Below are positions 18,688 through 29,506 of a stretch of DNA of 64,000 bases, in pieces. Each line of letters begins with the position of its first letter. The first letter of the stretch is position 1. The position numbers and the translations under genes were made by a program. The notes below the pieces were generated by a model, which had not been told where the DNA came from, did not search any database, and saw nothing but the letters and a program-made list of their open reading frames with translations. This DNA comes from Simmondsia chinensis (Eukaryota; Streptophyta; Magnoliopsida; Caryophyllales; Simmondsiaceae): positions 3,484,501-3,548,500 of the forward strand of contig JAGTTD010000006.1 in the NCBI GenBank assembly GCA_018398585.1, given 5' to 3'.

Positions 18688-21600
18688 TAGTGGTGGCCAT
18701 GGGCCGGGCCTGGCCCGCTAGAGAACCGGGCCCGGCCTTTTTAACTAAATTAAAAAAAAATTTTAAAAATACATAGTCATTTTGTACTAAAATTATTGTA
18801 ATTCATTGATAAATAATATGAGATACAAATATATTTCTTTCCAAGTATACATGTTCAAAAAAAATAATACTAAATATATGTAATAAATAAAATATAATAT
18901 ACAACAAGTAATTATCAAAAAAATATCAGTAAATAAATAACGTATCAAATACAAATACAAAGTTGGGGCCTAATATTTAAAAATACAAATTTATTTATCA
19001 AAAAATATAAAGTTTGACATATGGAGTGTGCGGTCATCTTTTGACGTAAATATTTGAAAGTAAATAATTAACATACAAAAGTCTTGAATCTTAATATCAG
19101 TCATATCGGGGGGTTTCTACACCATCATTTGAAGTATCAGTTGTGCGGTCGTCTTCTTCATCGCTCGATGAATCCATCTTCATTCTCTGTTGATCTCTTG
19201 CCTCAGCTAGCAGCCAATCCTTCAAGCACACGGACATCTCCAAGCTCGACGGCGACAGCTTTGCCCTCTTCGTTCCAAGCAACCTGCCACCAAGACTAAA
19301 AGCACACTCCGATGCTACTGAAGACACCGGACAACTTAGTATATCACGTGCCATGGTGGAAAGCACGGGATATTGGGTTTGGTTTGTGTTCCACCATTGT
19401 AAAAGATCAAAATGCGGGTTGGCCGGCGGCCCGAAAATATGGACCAACAGTGTCCGCAAGTAATAATCTAGCTCGTCACATGACATGGGGGCTACTGCGG
19501 GCGTAAATTACTCCAACAGCTTCCACGAATATGACATATATGAACTACTTCCACTAGATGTGGAAGATCCTACTGCAGTAGCACTAGGATTATTAAATGA
19601 TAATTTACGAGAATACTCAGAAAATAAATTATGCAAGTCGTTATTGACATCGGCAATGAAAGTGTCGACTTTAAGAGTAGGATGCAAATATTTAAAAAAA
19701 TGTTGGTAAAACAAGTTGAAACCCCCGCGTTTACAACGAAGGTCTAAAATAGTTGCAAAACAATAAGTAAGAGGTAGTTCAGAAAAATATTTGGCAAACT
19801 TTTCTTTCATTGCCGTAATCGATCCGAACAAAATGGGGTTGGATTGATTACCCACCATCCAATTTACAATATCAAGCAATGTTGATATTGCTTGAGGCAC
19901 GGTCGGATAGTAGCAACCCGAAAATAATGTTATCGCGTCTTTAAACATGCTAAAAAATTTACAAATTTCATCTATTGTCTCCCAATGTATACCGTCCAGG
20001 TTGTAATCGCGCCATTCTACACGATTTTCCTGGGCGAATTCCATCAGAGCGTCTTTGTATGGTGGAATGCGCTCTAACATTACTACCGTAGACGACCACC
20101 TAGTTTTGGAGTCTAATTTAAATTGTTTATATTCAATGTTATGCAACCCACATACATTTTTAAATCTTTTTTTCCGAGCGACGGATGCTTTAATTGATAT
20201 TATTACAGATCTTAAGGTGGCAAGGAATACGTCTATAAGATCTAAACCATCCATTACCATTAAATGCAAAACGTGACAGATGCAACGAATATGAAAACAC
20301 TTCCCACCTAAGATGGGTCTCATTTTCCTAATTAAATGTGCTACGGATGCAGTGTTACTAGAAGCCTTGTCAAACATAATACTGAAGATACGTTGTTCTA
20401 TGCCCCAATCGCGGACTGCCGACATAATCGCACCCGTAATTACCTCGGCAGTATGGGGGCAATCTAAAAGCCCAAAATGAATTATTCTCTTCTAGATGAT
20501 GAAGGATTCATCGGTCCAGTGTGCCGTTATGCACATATAAGGTTGGCCGGGTTTGGACGTCCATACGTCCAACGTCAACGAGAACATGCTCGTGTTCGTC
20601 GCAAAAAGTGTATGTATCCCAATTTTAAGATTGTGGTACAATGTAAAAGTGTCCCGCTTTACGGTGTTCCGAGGAATCCTCACAATGGCGGGGTTCACAT
20701 TTCGTTGGAGGTAGTCGACGAAATGTGGGTTTTCGCTGGTACTAAAAGGTCTTTCACTCAAAATTACATATTTAGCGAGCCCCCTACGGTTGCTCTCCTA
20801 AGAGAACCTAAAATTAGCAAGGGCACCGGTCACTTGCTGTACTAAACGTTGTTGGCTCTTTTCCGGGAATTGCTTGGGGTGGCACCTAAGTATATGTCTA
20901 TTTAGTGTGCCCGTCCCACTGCCGGGTTGATGGCTAAAATTCTTAGGTGGGTCATATAATTTATAGGTTGCTTTATTAGTTGTCTTATTAAGGGTAAAGT
21001 GCTTCCATACCCCACTAGTTGTACGCCTACTAGTCAAGGTACTAGTTTCAGGCTGGGCATCGGTAGTGGGGGTGGGTTCCTCATCAGTTTGTGAGTCTCT
21101 AACCCCACCACTACCTGACTCATGATAATCTTGTGGTTGTGAAAAGCTATAATCTATGCTATCATCAGTGTATTAGGGTGTTGGGTCTGGTTGTATAAAA
21201 GCTCGTTTTTCAGTATCAAGTAAGACAATTCTAGTCCTTTTAGGGATTCTGGGTGGCCGAGAAGAGCCAGAACTAGCACGACCGACTCCAGATGATGATG
21301 AAGAGTTGTGTGCCATATTAGTATAAATGATTATTATTTATAAAATGCAAGTAGTAATGCAAATTAAATAACTAAAAATGCGAATCAAAAAAATTTACGA
21401 TGCTAAAATTACCTAAACGAGAGAACAATGAAATTCACACTTCAGCCAAATACTTTACGAACTTCGAACTTTAGAGCACAATTTTGCAATTAACAAATTA
21501 GAGAAGATGGGAGATGATGAATGTATAGAGAGAGAAGAGAGAATGGAAGATTTTGTGAGAAAATGAGTTGGGTAGGTTTAAGTATTTATAGAAAAAAAAT

Positions 21601-21785
21601 TATAATTTTTTTTTTTTTTTTTTTTTTGTGAAAAAAGAGTCGTTGGCTCTTTTGGGCAGGGCCGGGCCGGGCCCAGGCCCTGAAAAAATTAGGCCCGAGG
21701 CCCGGCTGGGGGGACCTCGGGCCGGGCAATAAATAGGCCGGCCCGAGCCGGTTTCCGGGCCGACCCGGCCCGTTGGCCACCACTA
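18688..21785 (-). mobile_element. Complete hAT (Ac-like) DNA transposon
   Basis: 3098 bp with imperfect terminal inverted repeats (TAGTGGTGGCCA at the left, TGGCCACCACTA at the right) and a perfect 8-bp target duplication AGTGGAAC (18680-18687, 21786-21793), diagnostic of hAT elements. Both ends carry GC-rich subterminal clusters of GGGCCGGGCC words, probably transposase binding sites, in contrast to the AT-rich interior. The transposase is on the minus strand and holds nonsense codons, so this copy is not autonomous. Confidence 0.95.
19097..21316 (-). pseudogene. hAT transposase with four in-frame stops
   Basis: From ATG 21316 to the stop at 19097 a single frame of 740 codons is kept with no frameshift. 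Four nonsense codons break it: about 21175-21173 (TAA), 20800-20798, 20494-20492 and 19510-19508. A BED-like region lies near 21037-20880 (VWKHFT ... HILRCHPKQF), though its first Cys pair is not seen. The RNase H-like catalytic region has SLTLDVWTS (first Asp), MFDKASSN (second Asp), CICHVLHL (C-x2-H) and SSVASECAFS (Glu) ahead of the C-terminal dimerisation region. Length matches plant RICESLEEPER/DAYSLEEPER-type proteins. It is probably recently inactivated. Confidence 0.9.
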
Positions 21786-21793
21786 AGTGGAAC

Positions 21794-23595
21794 ACAAAAT
21801 TTAAATGTTTAAAATACTTAATAAAAATAATGGCGCCATATATTTTTGTAAAAAAAAAATGGATTAGTGGCGCCAAGTTCTTCTTTTGTAATTTTTTATA
21901 TTGATGACATTTATTAAATTTGCTGTTCAAAAAAATTTGATGAGTATATATTATTTTAGGATTATTTACACTAAAGGTCCCTTTACTTTTTTCATTATAT
22001 CAATTTAGTTTATGTATTTTAATTATATCAATTTAGTCCCTCTACAATTTATATTATATCAATTTAATCATTTGATCAAATTTAAGTTCAATTATTGACG
22101 TAAATCACGTTAGATGTAAGTAATCAATTTGATCCAATTCATAGCCAAACTATTAAAATTTGATTAAAAGCTTGACACAAATTTTACCACAGGGACTAAA
22201 TTGACATAATTAAAAGTATAAGAATTGACACAATTGACAAAGTACAAGAATTTTTGGTGTTTAATAGCCCGTTATTTTATTGGTTATTTTGTTTTTTATT
22301 TACTAATATTATGTTTTGATACTTAAATTAATATATATGTACTGATATATTAATAAATTCAAGGTTTCAATTTTCTAAAGGGTCATATACATTTTAGTAC
22401 CTCGTGTTTTTAAAAATAATAAAAAATACTTTTATCATTTTAATTAATAAAAAAAGTTGTCACTTAATTCAAAATGGTCAGGGTCGTTTTTATTATTTTC
22501 AAAAACACCGACTACTAAAATATAAATAACCTTTTCTAAATTAATTCAAAACTAAAACCCTAGTAGAACACTTTTTTTTATGTTAAGTTAAAAAAACACT
22601 TCAAATTATTTAACAGAAAACAATAAAATATCATGTAGTATTTGTGAAGTAACAAAGTTTAAGCTATACAAAACATAATTTTGTTATTTTATTTCTTTAT
22701 TTTTTATAATTATATTTTTTTCTTAATTTATATTAAAAATTAATTATTTATAAATAAATAATTACTTAAATATTATTTTTATAAATTATTAATATTATAT
22801 TATATTATTAAATGCTTCAATTAGATATATATGCATATAAAATATACTGCTTTAAAAATGAGATTTAAAAAAAAAAAATTAAGAGTTTATGAGATAGTGG
22901 ACAAAATATAACTTTAACCGAAGGACCACAATATAACTTTTATATCAAATTGACACAATAGACAAAATATAAAAATATTTGACATAAATAACTCCTTTAA
23001 ATAATTCATAATATAACTTATTTATTTTAAAATAGATCATTGGGACTTTAATTTAAGAAATAACTTTTTAAATTTTATATTGTATTTATCTTTTTTTTAT
23101 TTTAAACAAAAAACTTTGCACGCGCTAATTGTATACTATAAATATAAAAAATCAAAATATATAAGTAATAAAATAATCAAGCGACAAAAATAGAAATATA
23201 TTGTGCCGATTTAGTTGCTTGCTTGTTTATGCTCATAGAGGCAAGTCTAGACGACTATATTATAGCTCGGAACATAAAATATAGAAAATTGTAATTGATT
23301 TATATTGGGATTTCTCGAACGTGTTAATATTTTGGAAGTCTTATTGAATCGAGTTTAAACAGAATTTGAATGCCCCATGATGACTCGTTCAAACTCAAAT
23401 TCAAGAAGAAGCTAACTCATTTACACTAAAGGCTAACACCATGCTCACATTAACGAAGTCCCTCTAGAGTACAAATACGAAGAAATCAAACTACTCATAA
23501 AACAGATATCCATTCACCAATTCATGTTTGTTTTCACATATTCTATTCGAATTTAAATCCAACTTATATTGTTTTGGAGAAAAAAAAAATCATAC
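21794..23595. other. RING-unit upstream DNA and MITEs, no gene
   Basis: 21794-21910 continues the upstream region of RING copy 2, with ATGGCGCCAT at about 21830 and GTGGCGCCA at about 21867. A MITE is at 21958-22270. A short palindrome-like element at about 22379-22532 and MITE-like sequence at about 22900-22995 follow. Beyond 23050 is the 3' flank of RING copy 3. Confidence 0.5.
21958..22270. mobile_element. MITE, AGGGTTATT-TIR family (decayed)
   Basis: Starts AGGATTATTTACACTAAAGGTCC and ends TTTTTGGTGTTTAATAGCCC, with CAATTTAGTCC-type subterminal repeats in inverted arrangement. It is related to 6154, 51556 and 63499. Confidence 0.6.
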
Positions 23596-24300
23596 TCAAA
23601 TTGATAACTCAAATCGACAAATGGGACATCGACGACTATAATCGCTTAACCACTTGAAAATGCACGTATAGTGAAACAAGTGCATGCACGACAACCTTGC
23701 TATTGTCTCTGCCGCCTTCATCTCCTCATAACACACAACACAACACTCTTCCTTCGTCATATTAACCTCCTCTAGCACTGCTTTGACTGCCAACGCGTCT
23801 GGTTTATCATACTCAGGTGGGCTCGCCTCCTGGAATGACATATCAGCAACTTGGTGGATTACCTCCTCATCCTCAGCCTCGTCCTCATCTTCCTCACCGA
23901 GGACAATTTGGATCTCGACTAGATACTGTAAGCGGCGTGTGGTGCGGACATCGCATGGCAATGGAGGAAGGGCGATGACGTTAGAGGCGATGATGGAGCT
24001 AAGGTGACAGAAGACAGTGTATTGATCACTGGAGTGGAGGCCCATATGGGGATGAGCGAGTGGGCGATTAAGATTCAGCCAGGTGACAGGTTCGTTCGGG
24101 ATGACCATAGCGGAGCCGAGGGTGAAGGTGGGACCGTGATAGCCATGGCTGACGCGGTGACATATGAGGCCGATGACGACATCAAGGTGGGAGACATCGA
24201 CGTTAGGGTGAGAAATGTCAGGTAATCGCTTTGTATTAACGATGTAATGTGAGTAATAACGATCGGAATCGGGATCGGGATTGGCTATGGTACTTGCCAT
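23596..24300 (-). CDS. RING-H2 finger protein, RING cluster copy 3 (intact)
   Basis: A single-exon frame of 234 residues. The N-terminal region shares DPDSDRYYS, KRLPDISHPN and GLHSSDQ with the other copies. The acidic linker (about residues 136-148) is much shorter than in copy 1. A PPEYDKPDA segment precedes a C-terminal RING-H2: CVVC, 14 residues, CMHLFH, C and CPIC, all zinc ligands present. The family role is E3 ubiquitin ligase activity; substrate and site are unknown. The protein has no membrane segment. The start codon fits copy 1 and the upstream block with paired GGCGCC motifs is 110-160 bp away. With copy 1 it is one of two members with an open frame and intact RING. Confidence 0.8.
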   Translation of the reverse strand: MASTIANPDPDSDRYYSHYIVNTKRLPDISHPNVDVSHLDVVIGLICHRVSHGYHGPTFTLGSAMVIPNEPVTWLNLNRPLAHPHMGLHSSDQYTVFCHLSSIIASNVIALPPLPCDVRTTRRLQYLVEIQIVLGEEDEDEAEDEEVIHQVADMSFQEASPPEYDKPDALAVKAVLEEVNMTKEECCVVCYEEMKAAETIARLSCMHLFHYTCIFKWLSDYSRRCPICRFELSI

Positions 24301-24515
24301 TAGTAATAAATTTGTAAATGCAAGGAGGGTTGGAAAGTTTACATATTTATAGGTTTAATTTGGGTGGATTATGCACAAAATTTAAATGTTTAAAATATTA
24401 ATTAAATAATATAACGGCGCCAATTATTATTTTTTTTATTTGAATGATTGATTAATGGCGCCATTAATCTACTTTTGAACGTCTATTTTTTTTATATCAT
24501 TACAAAAATATACTT
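24301..24515 (-). promoter_or_regulatory. Conserved upstream block of RING copy 3
   Basis: GCACAAAATTTAAATGTTTAAAATAT lies at about 24373-24399, followed by GGCGCC at 24416-24421 and ATGGCGCCAT at about 24455. The same order precedes copies 1, 2 and 4. It may be a promoter element, or simply ancestral sequence carried by duplication. Confidence 0.35.
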
Positions 24516-24527
24516 TTGATAGTATTT

Positions 24528-25232
24528 TTTTTTTCGATAATTAGCAATAAAATCGCGGAACAAGCAGGCCACTCGACAAAGCGAGACCTGGAACCACTCG
24601 AACAAGAGGGGGGGAACAAGAGACAATCAAAAGAAAGAAAAGAAAAACAAAAACAGGGAAAACAAAAACGCACCACAAACACGAACACACAAAAACAACG
24701 AAAACATGAAAACCCAAACAAAACAGCAGGAATAGAGAGCAAGCCGAAGCACAGGAACTTGCTCGAGACTAGGACACACACAACCGAAAACTGAACGCAA
24801 GGCACCTAGAAACCACAGAAACCTATCACAGCCTTCTATGTAGAATAGCATTCATCGAAGCCGGATCAACACCCTCAAAACCCAAGCCTAATCTTTTTCC
24901 CATCTCTATAACTTGACATGCTTCCTCGATTTGACCAGCATGAGGGACATGGTTGCCCCGATTCACCAAATTCTTCTTCTTCTTCTTTCTAGTGTTCTCT
25001 GTCCACTTCTGCGGATTGCTTCCGGGCGACATGTCCTTTAGGAATTCCTGAAGCTCCCGCTTCTCCTTCTCTTTCGCCTTACGCTTAAGGGCTCGCCTCC
25101 CCTGTTTTGTGGTCTGCAATTTTCCTTTTTCCCCCGAGTTAAGCTAGGTCCCTCCCCAGACGGCACTGGCACGTGGTAGTTCTTCGGTGTACTATCCTCT
25201 ATATGACGGTCTCTGAGTAATTCCAGAGAGTA
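24528..25232 (-). mobile_element. Non-autonomous LINE derivative keeping only an ORF1 end
   Basis: 705 bp between 12-bp target duplications TTGATAGTATTT (24516-24527, 25233-25244), with the A-tail as a T-run at the left. On the minus strand a frame reads a basic stretch KRKAKEKEKRELQEFL, then SNPQKW, and GKRLGLGFEGVDPASMNAIL at the stop near 24826. The rest is 3' UTR ending in the family tail (AATTATCGAAAA on the minus strand). The EGVDPASMNAIL end resembles the tail in the nested insert at 8794-9182 and the ORF1 C-terminus of the LINE at 42940. No RT or endonuclease is present. Confidence 0.75.
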
Positions 25233-25244
25233 TTGATAGTATTT

Positions 25245-26950
25245 ATTAATTAGCCACTGTTAATGCAAAGTATTAAAAGTATTCATGACCTAACTATTAT
25301 TGAGATAATTAGAATTAAGAAAAAATATCACTTATATACGCTGAGGTTTGAACATTTATCATCTAAGTACTCTAACATTTTAATATATAAAATGAAGTAC
25401 CTTGACGTTTGAATTTTTTATTACTTAAATACCCTATATCGGGACATGATTTTGACAAGTCCTGGGAAGTCGGTGCATATGAACCTATAGGCCGGCAATG
25501 TGCTTAAAACATGAGAAACAAGATAGCATCCGAGAATGAGACGTATGAGGTGGATGAGATGTTTTGGAGTATCCGAATGACAATAAGCTTCTGGATCAAC
25601 GTTTGGTAAGAGGATTTTCCACCTAAGCCGGAAGAGATTGCTAGATGCATTGTAGGATGATATAGCAATACATTCTAATGACTGCATTTAGGGACATGTA
25701 ATCAGTTATCGGGAAAAAAAGATACTCTATATCAGAATTTGATTAGTTTTATATAAAAAAGACAATATGATTATGCAAATTTTAAAGGCATATCAATACT
25801 TTTGGTCATTCATCAACTAGGTATTCAGGTGTAAACGAACAGAGCGTTCGATGAACTACTCGTGTTAGAAATCGATTAGGGCTCGTTCGTGTTCATTAGG
25901 AGGGCTCGATAGCTTATCAAGCCGAGTTCGAGCAAACTAGAAAAGCTTAACGAGCCGAGTTCGAAGAGGGGGTGCTCGGCTCGCTAATGTTCACGAACAG
26001 TTTGATAAGGACTCAACAAGAGCTCGTTAAGGGGCTCAATATCTGCTCGTTAAGGGCTCATTATGAGCTCAATAATAGTTGGAATTAGTTCAAAAATGGT
26101 TCGATAATAACTTAAAAAGTTTGGCTCGTTAATGAGCTCAATTCCATGCAAGCTTGGTTCGGTTTTAAACTCGATTGGGCTCGATAATGAGCTCGACTCG
26201 ACTCGATAACAAGCTCAACTCAACTCGATAAGCCTAACGAGCCGAGCCGATCCGAGTATTGAACACACTATATTCTTATTAAACCGAGTTCGAACGGGGT
26301 TAGAAATGCTCAATAAGTGCTTGGCTCGAACTCGAGCTCGATAAGCCTTATCGAACTCGAGCTCGATCAAGGAGGTGCTCGGCTTGGCTCGGCTCGTTTA
26401 CCCCCTTCTATCATTTTAATATACAATGAGATACCTTAAGGTTTGAAAATTTTATCATTTAGGTATCCTCTGCGATAATTTGGTGAAATTTTGTGAAAAT
26501 TCAAACATTTTCAACAAAAAACCATGATACAATACATGATTATAATGATATGCACCAGTTATATCAGTTTTTCAACGAAAACCAAACGAGGCGAAAAAAC
26601 CGTCACTCAATTATGATGAAAGATATCAGTGTATTAGTAAAATAATATGGCATGTTAGCATTTTATAGTAAAAAATTATACATTATGATATAAAACAACT
26701 AGATACTGTTATAACTATGTCCTCCGTTAGCGATTTTTATCTTTATATAATTTTGAAAAATGGTACATAATTAATAAAATTTTTGAACTTTTGGTACTTA
26801 AGTGATAAGTTTTTTAAAACATAGGGTATCTTATTGTATATATTAAAATGTCATAATATCTAAGTAATAAATCCTTAAACTTCAAGGTATCTAAGTGATA
26901 AATTCCTTGTTTTAAATTACATCATTGAGGCTTTAATTTCAAAGACTAAC
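25245..26950. other. MITE arms and decayed repeat, no gene
   Basis: Inverted arms at about 25325-25440 (AGGTTTGAACATTTATCATCT, ATTTTAATATATAAAATGA) and 26770-26900 (the complementary pattern) suggest an old DNA element interrupted by other inserts. An unidentified 88-codon minus-strand frame at 25421-25687 lies between them. Confidence 0.4.
25824..26407. mobile_element. GAGCTC-rich MITE-like element
   Basis: The ends are inverted: AGGTGTAAACGAACAGAGC at the left and GGCTCGTTTACCCCCTTCT at the right. The interior is crowded with GCTCGTT, GAGCTCGA and related words. No coding sequence and no exact target duplication were found. It is probably a decayed hAT-type MITE. Confidence 0.45.
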
Positions 26951-26956
26951 TTTTGA

Positions 26957-27191
26957 TTTTGTGTTTGTGTTTGAGTTTGTCCTAGCGCCTTGTTTTGTCC
27001 TGTCTTCCATGTCTTGTTTGATTTTGTGCTCGGTGTATGCTGTGTCGTTGAGGCGAGCGTTTGTTCCTGTTGGTCTGTCTTTTTGTTTTGTGTTGGAAGT
27101 TTCCCTGTTTTGTTGCGGTCGAACTCAGGCCTCGATTAACGAGTGGTCTGTCTATATCCGATTTTGTCGCAATTTATCCAAAAAAAAAAAA
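26957..27191 (+). mobile_element. 5'-truncated LINE/SINE tail with 15-16 bp target duplication
   Basis: The T/G-rich segment ends in TTTGTCGCAATTTATCC plus an A-run and is flanked by AAAGACTAACTTTTGA at 26941-26956 and 27192-27207. These are L1-type signatures. The 79-codon frame within it is a by-product of the T-rich composition. Confidence 0.75.
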
Positions 27192-27549
27192 AAAGACTAA
27201 CTTTTGAAAATTTATATTCCCTTTATATTCTATTTTCTTGTTTGAAATAAAAAACATTATATCGATTAATATATAAATTATTATATTAATATCTAAGTAA
27301 TAAAATAATAAATCAACAAAATATTTGATAAATTACACGTGTTTAATTCGATTAACAAGTTTAGTTGAATCGAGAGTATCAAACATATCTTACTACATTG
27401 AGTGAGTCGGAATGATATTTACCAGTTCAGTTGCTCGTTTGATTTAGCCTCATACGGGGCAAGTCCATACTAGTGCATCCTAATTTTTAGAATGTATATT
27501 ATAAGCAATTTTGTAATCGGTTTAAATTGGTGATTTCTCAACTATGATA

Positions 27550-27999
27550 TGTTAGAAAAATGTCTCAAAATATACTTGGTATTTTAGCAGGGATGCCATG
27601 AGGAGGCCGATCAATCGGGTGAGGCTCGATCGATCGGGAAAGTTACGTAAAAGAAGGACGGCAGCAGTGAGCCAGCCGATCGATCGGGAAGCGTGTTTTC
27701 ACGGGGCCTATAAATATGGACGTAGGGTTTACTTCATTAGCAATCCAATTCATACGTGAGGTTTTTCCCTAGCGGCGCCGCCATTACAAATTGAGAGAGA
27801 GAGATATTGTAATTCTTCTTTCAATTCAATAATAAAAGCTCCAATCTTCGCCCGTGGTTTTCTCCCCTTTCGATTGTAAAGGGGTTTCTACGTAAATCAT
27901 TGTGTCGCTCGTTTCTTTTCTCTTTTAGTCCATTTATTTCTCGATTTGTCGTGGTATTTGATTCGATTGCATACCGGGAGAATTATTTATTTCCGCACA
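27550..27999 (+). mobile_element. Solo LTR (copia-type)
   Basis: 450 bp starting TGTTAGAAAA and ending CCGCACA, flanked by the 5-bp target duplication TGATA (27545-27549, 28000-28004). It has a TATA-like CCTATAAATATGG near 27708, a downstream polyadenylation-like AATAATAAAAGC near 27830, and U5-like sequence to the end. No internal region remains, so it arose by LTR-LTR recombination. It lies in the 3' flank of RING copy 4. Confidence 0.85.
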
Positions 28000-28170
28000 T
28001 GATATAATATTTAGGGAATGTTACTAAGTATATTTTAAACAAAATTTGAATGCTCCATAATGGCTCGAATCAAACTCAAATTCAAGAAGAAGCTGACTCG
28101 TTTACACTCTTGATATAATATTCACATTAATGAAGTCCCTCTCTAATACAAATATGAAGAAATCAAACTA

Positions 28171-28220
28171 CCCATAAAACATATATCCATTCACCAATAA
28201 AACATATATCCATTCACCAA
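28171..28220 (+). repeat. Short tandem duplication
   Basis: TAAAACATATATCCATTCACCAA occurs twice in direct succession. Only one copy is present at the equivalent place near RING copy 3 (about 23498-23521). Confidence 0.8.
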
Positions 28221-28300
28221 TTTATGTTTCTTTTCACGTATTCCATGAGAGTTTGAACCCAACTTATACTGTTTCAAAAAATAAAAAAAATCCTAACTAC

Positions 28301-29411
28301 TCAAATTGGTAACTCAAATCGGCAAAGAGGACATTGACGACTGTAACTATTTAACCACTTGAAGATGCACGCACAGTGAAAGATGTGCTTGCACGGCAGT
28401 CATGCTGCTATCTCTGCAGCCTTCAACTCTTCATAACACACAACACAATTCTCTTCTTTCACTTACCTTAACCTCCTCCAGGACTGCCATGACTACCACA
28501 GCATCTGGCTTATCGTACTCAGGTGGGCTCGTCTCTTGGAATGACATATCAAGTACTTGGTCGACTACATTATCATCCTCATCCTTATCCTCATCTTCAT
28601 CTTTCTCCTCCTTGATACGAACCAACCTGGATCCTAATCAAATCAATCAAATCTAGCACAAAATCCAAGCAAAACTCGCAATCCAACACATAAATCTCGG
28701 TGCCAAGGGCTACGGGATAGTTAGATTGCTATCTCGTTGTATATTTGTATATATATAGTATTGATTACAAGTATACATAGAAAAGGAGGGAGATGTAGAA
28801 GAAGGGGGGAGAAAACTAGAGAAATTGAGGGAGAGAGAGACTAGGGCAACACACTCATTACAATTGGCATGCCTAAACCTATGGCGGTAACCCCTTATTT
28901 ATACTATTAGGATGAGAGAGTATTAGGGTTGAGGTGGCAGGAATCAGGTGTGGCGGGTATGGATCTCGGGTCTGGACCTGGGTTGGTGGGTAGTAGATAC
29001 TTGGTCTGTATCATTCCTCAGCAGTGACAAGTTGGATCACGACCAGATATTGTAGGCGGCGTCTAAGGTGAACATCGTACGACGGTGTAGGAAGGGAGGT
29101 GACAACAGAGGAGATGGTGGAACTAAGCCCAAAGAGGGCATTGCATTGATCACTAGAGTGAAGGCACATGCGGGGTGAGTGAGTAGGCCAACATTTTTGA
29201 GCCACGTGGCAGGTTGGTCCGGGATGACATTAGTGGAGCCGATGCAGTAGGTGGGCCCGTGCAACCATTTATGACATGGTGATAAAAGGGGTCGATGTGG
29301 GCGTCAAGGTTGGGGCAATCGACGTTAGAATGAGAAATATCAGGTAATCGCTTTACATTAGCAAATGCCATATGAGTAATAACGATCGGAATCGGGTATA
29401 ATATTTGCCAT
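28301..29411 (-). pseudogene. RING-H2 protein, RING cluster copy 4, split by solo LTR
   Basis: The N-terminal part (29411 down to about 29014) keeps the start ATG and RLPDISHSN but changes frame several times and has a stop soon after YYSYGIC. The acidic linker is interrupted by a 401-bp solo LTR (28613-29013). The C-terminal part carries DEDEDKDEDD, PPEYDKPDA and a RING with a TGA stop after AAEIAA, just before the CKHIFH ligands, plus a frameshift ahead of the first ligand pair. Best match is copy 3. It is dead. Confidence 0.85.
28613..29013 (-). mobile_element. Solo LTR in acidic linker of RING copy 4
   Basis: 401 bp with 6-bp inverted ends, TGATAC ... GTATCA, and near-perfect 5-bp flanks (CTCCT at 28608-28612, TTCCT at 29014-29018 on the plus strand). 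Read on the minus strand there is a TATA-like AGTATAAATAAGG and, downstream, a T-rich leader. It is unrelated in sequence to the copia LTRs at 14158 or 27550. Confidence 0.75.
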
Positions 29412-29506
29412 GAGTACTAAATTTGTGAAATTTCTTAGCTTAGAATGCTTGGGTGGAGTTAGTATTGTATTGGGGGGATCGAGATCTTTACTTATTCATA
29501 TGTTTA

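Noticed and set aside
25824..26407. Regulatory GAGCTC-rich island
   Set aside because: Inverted AGG(T/G)GTAAACGA ends and similar decayed copies elsewhere point to a transposon remnant.
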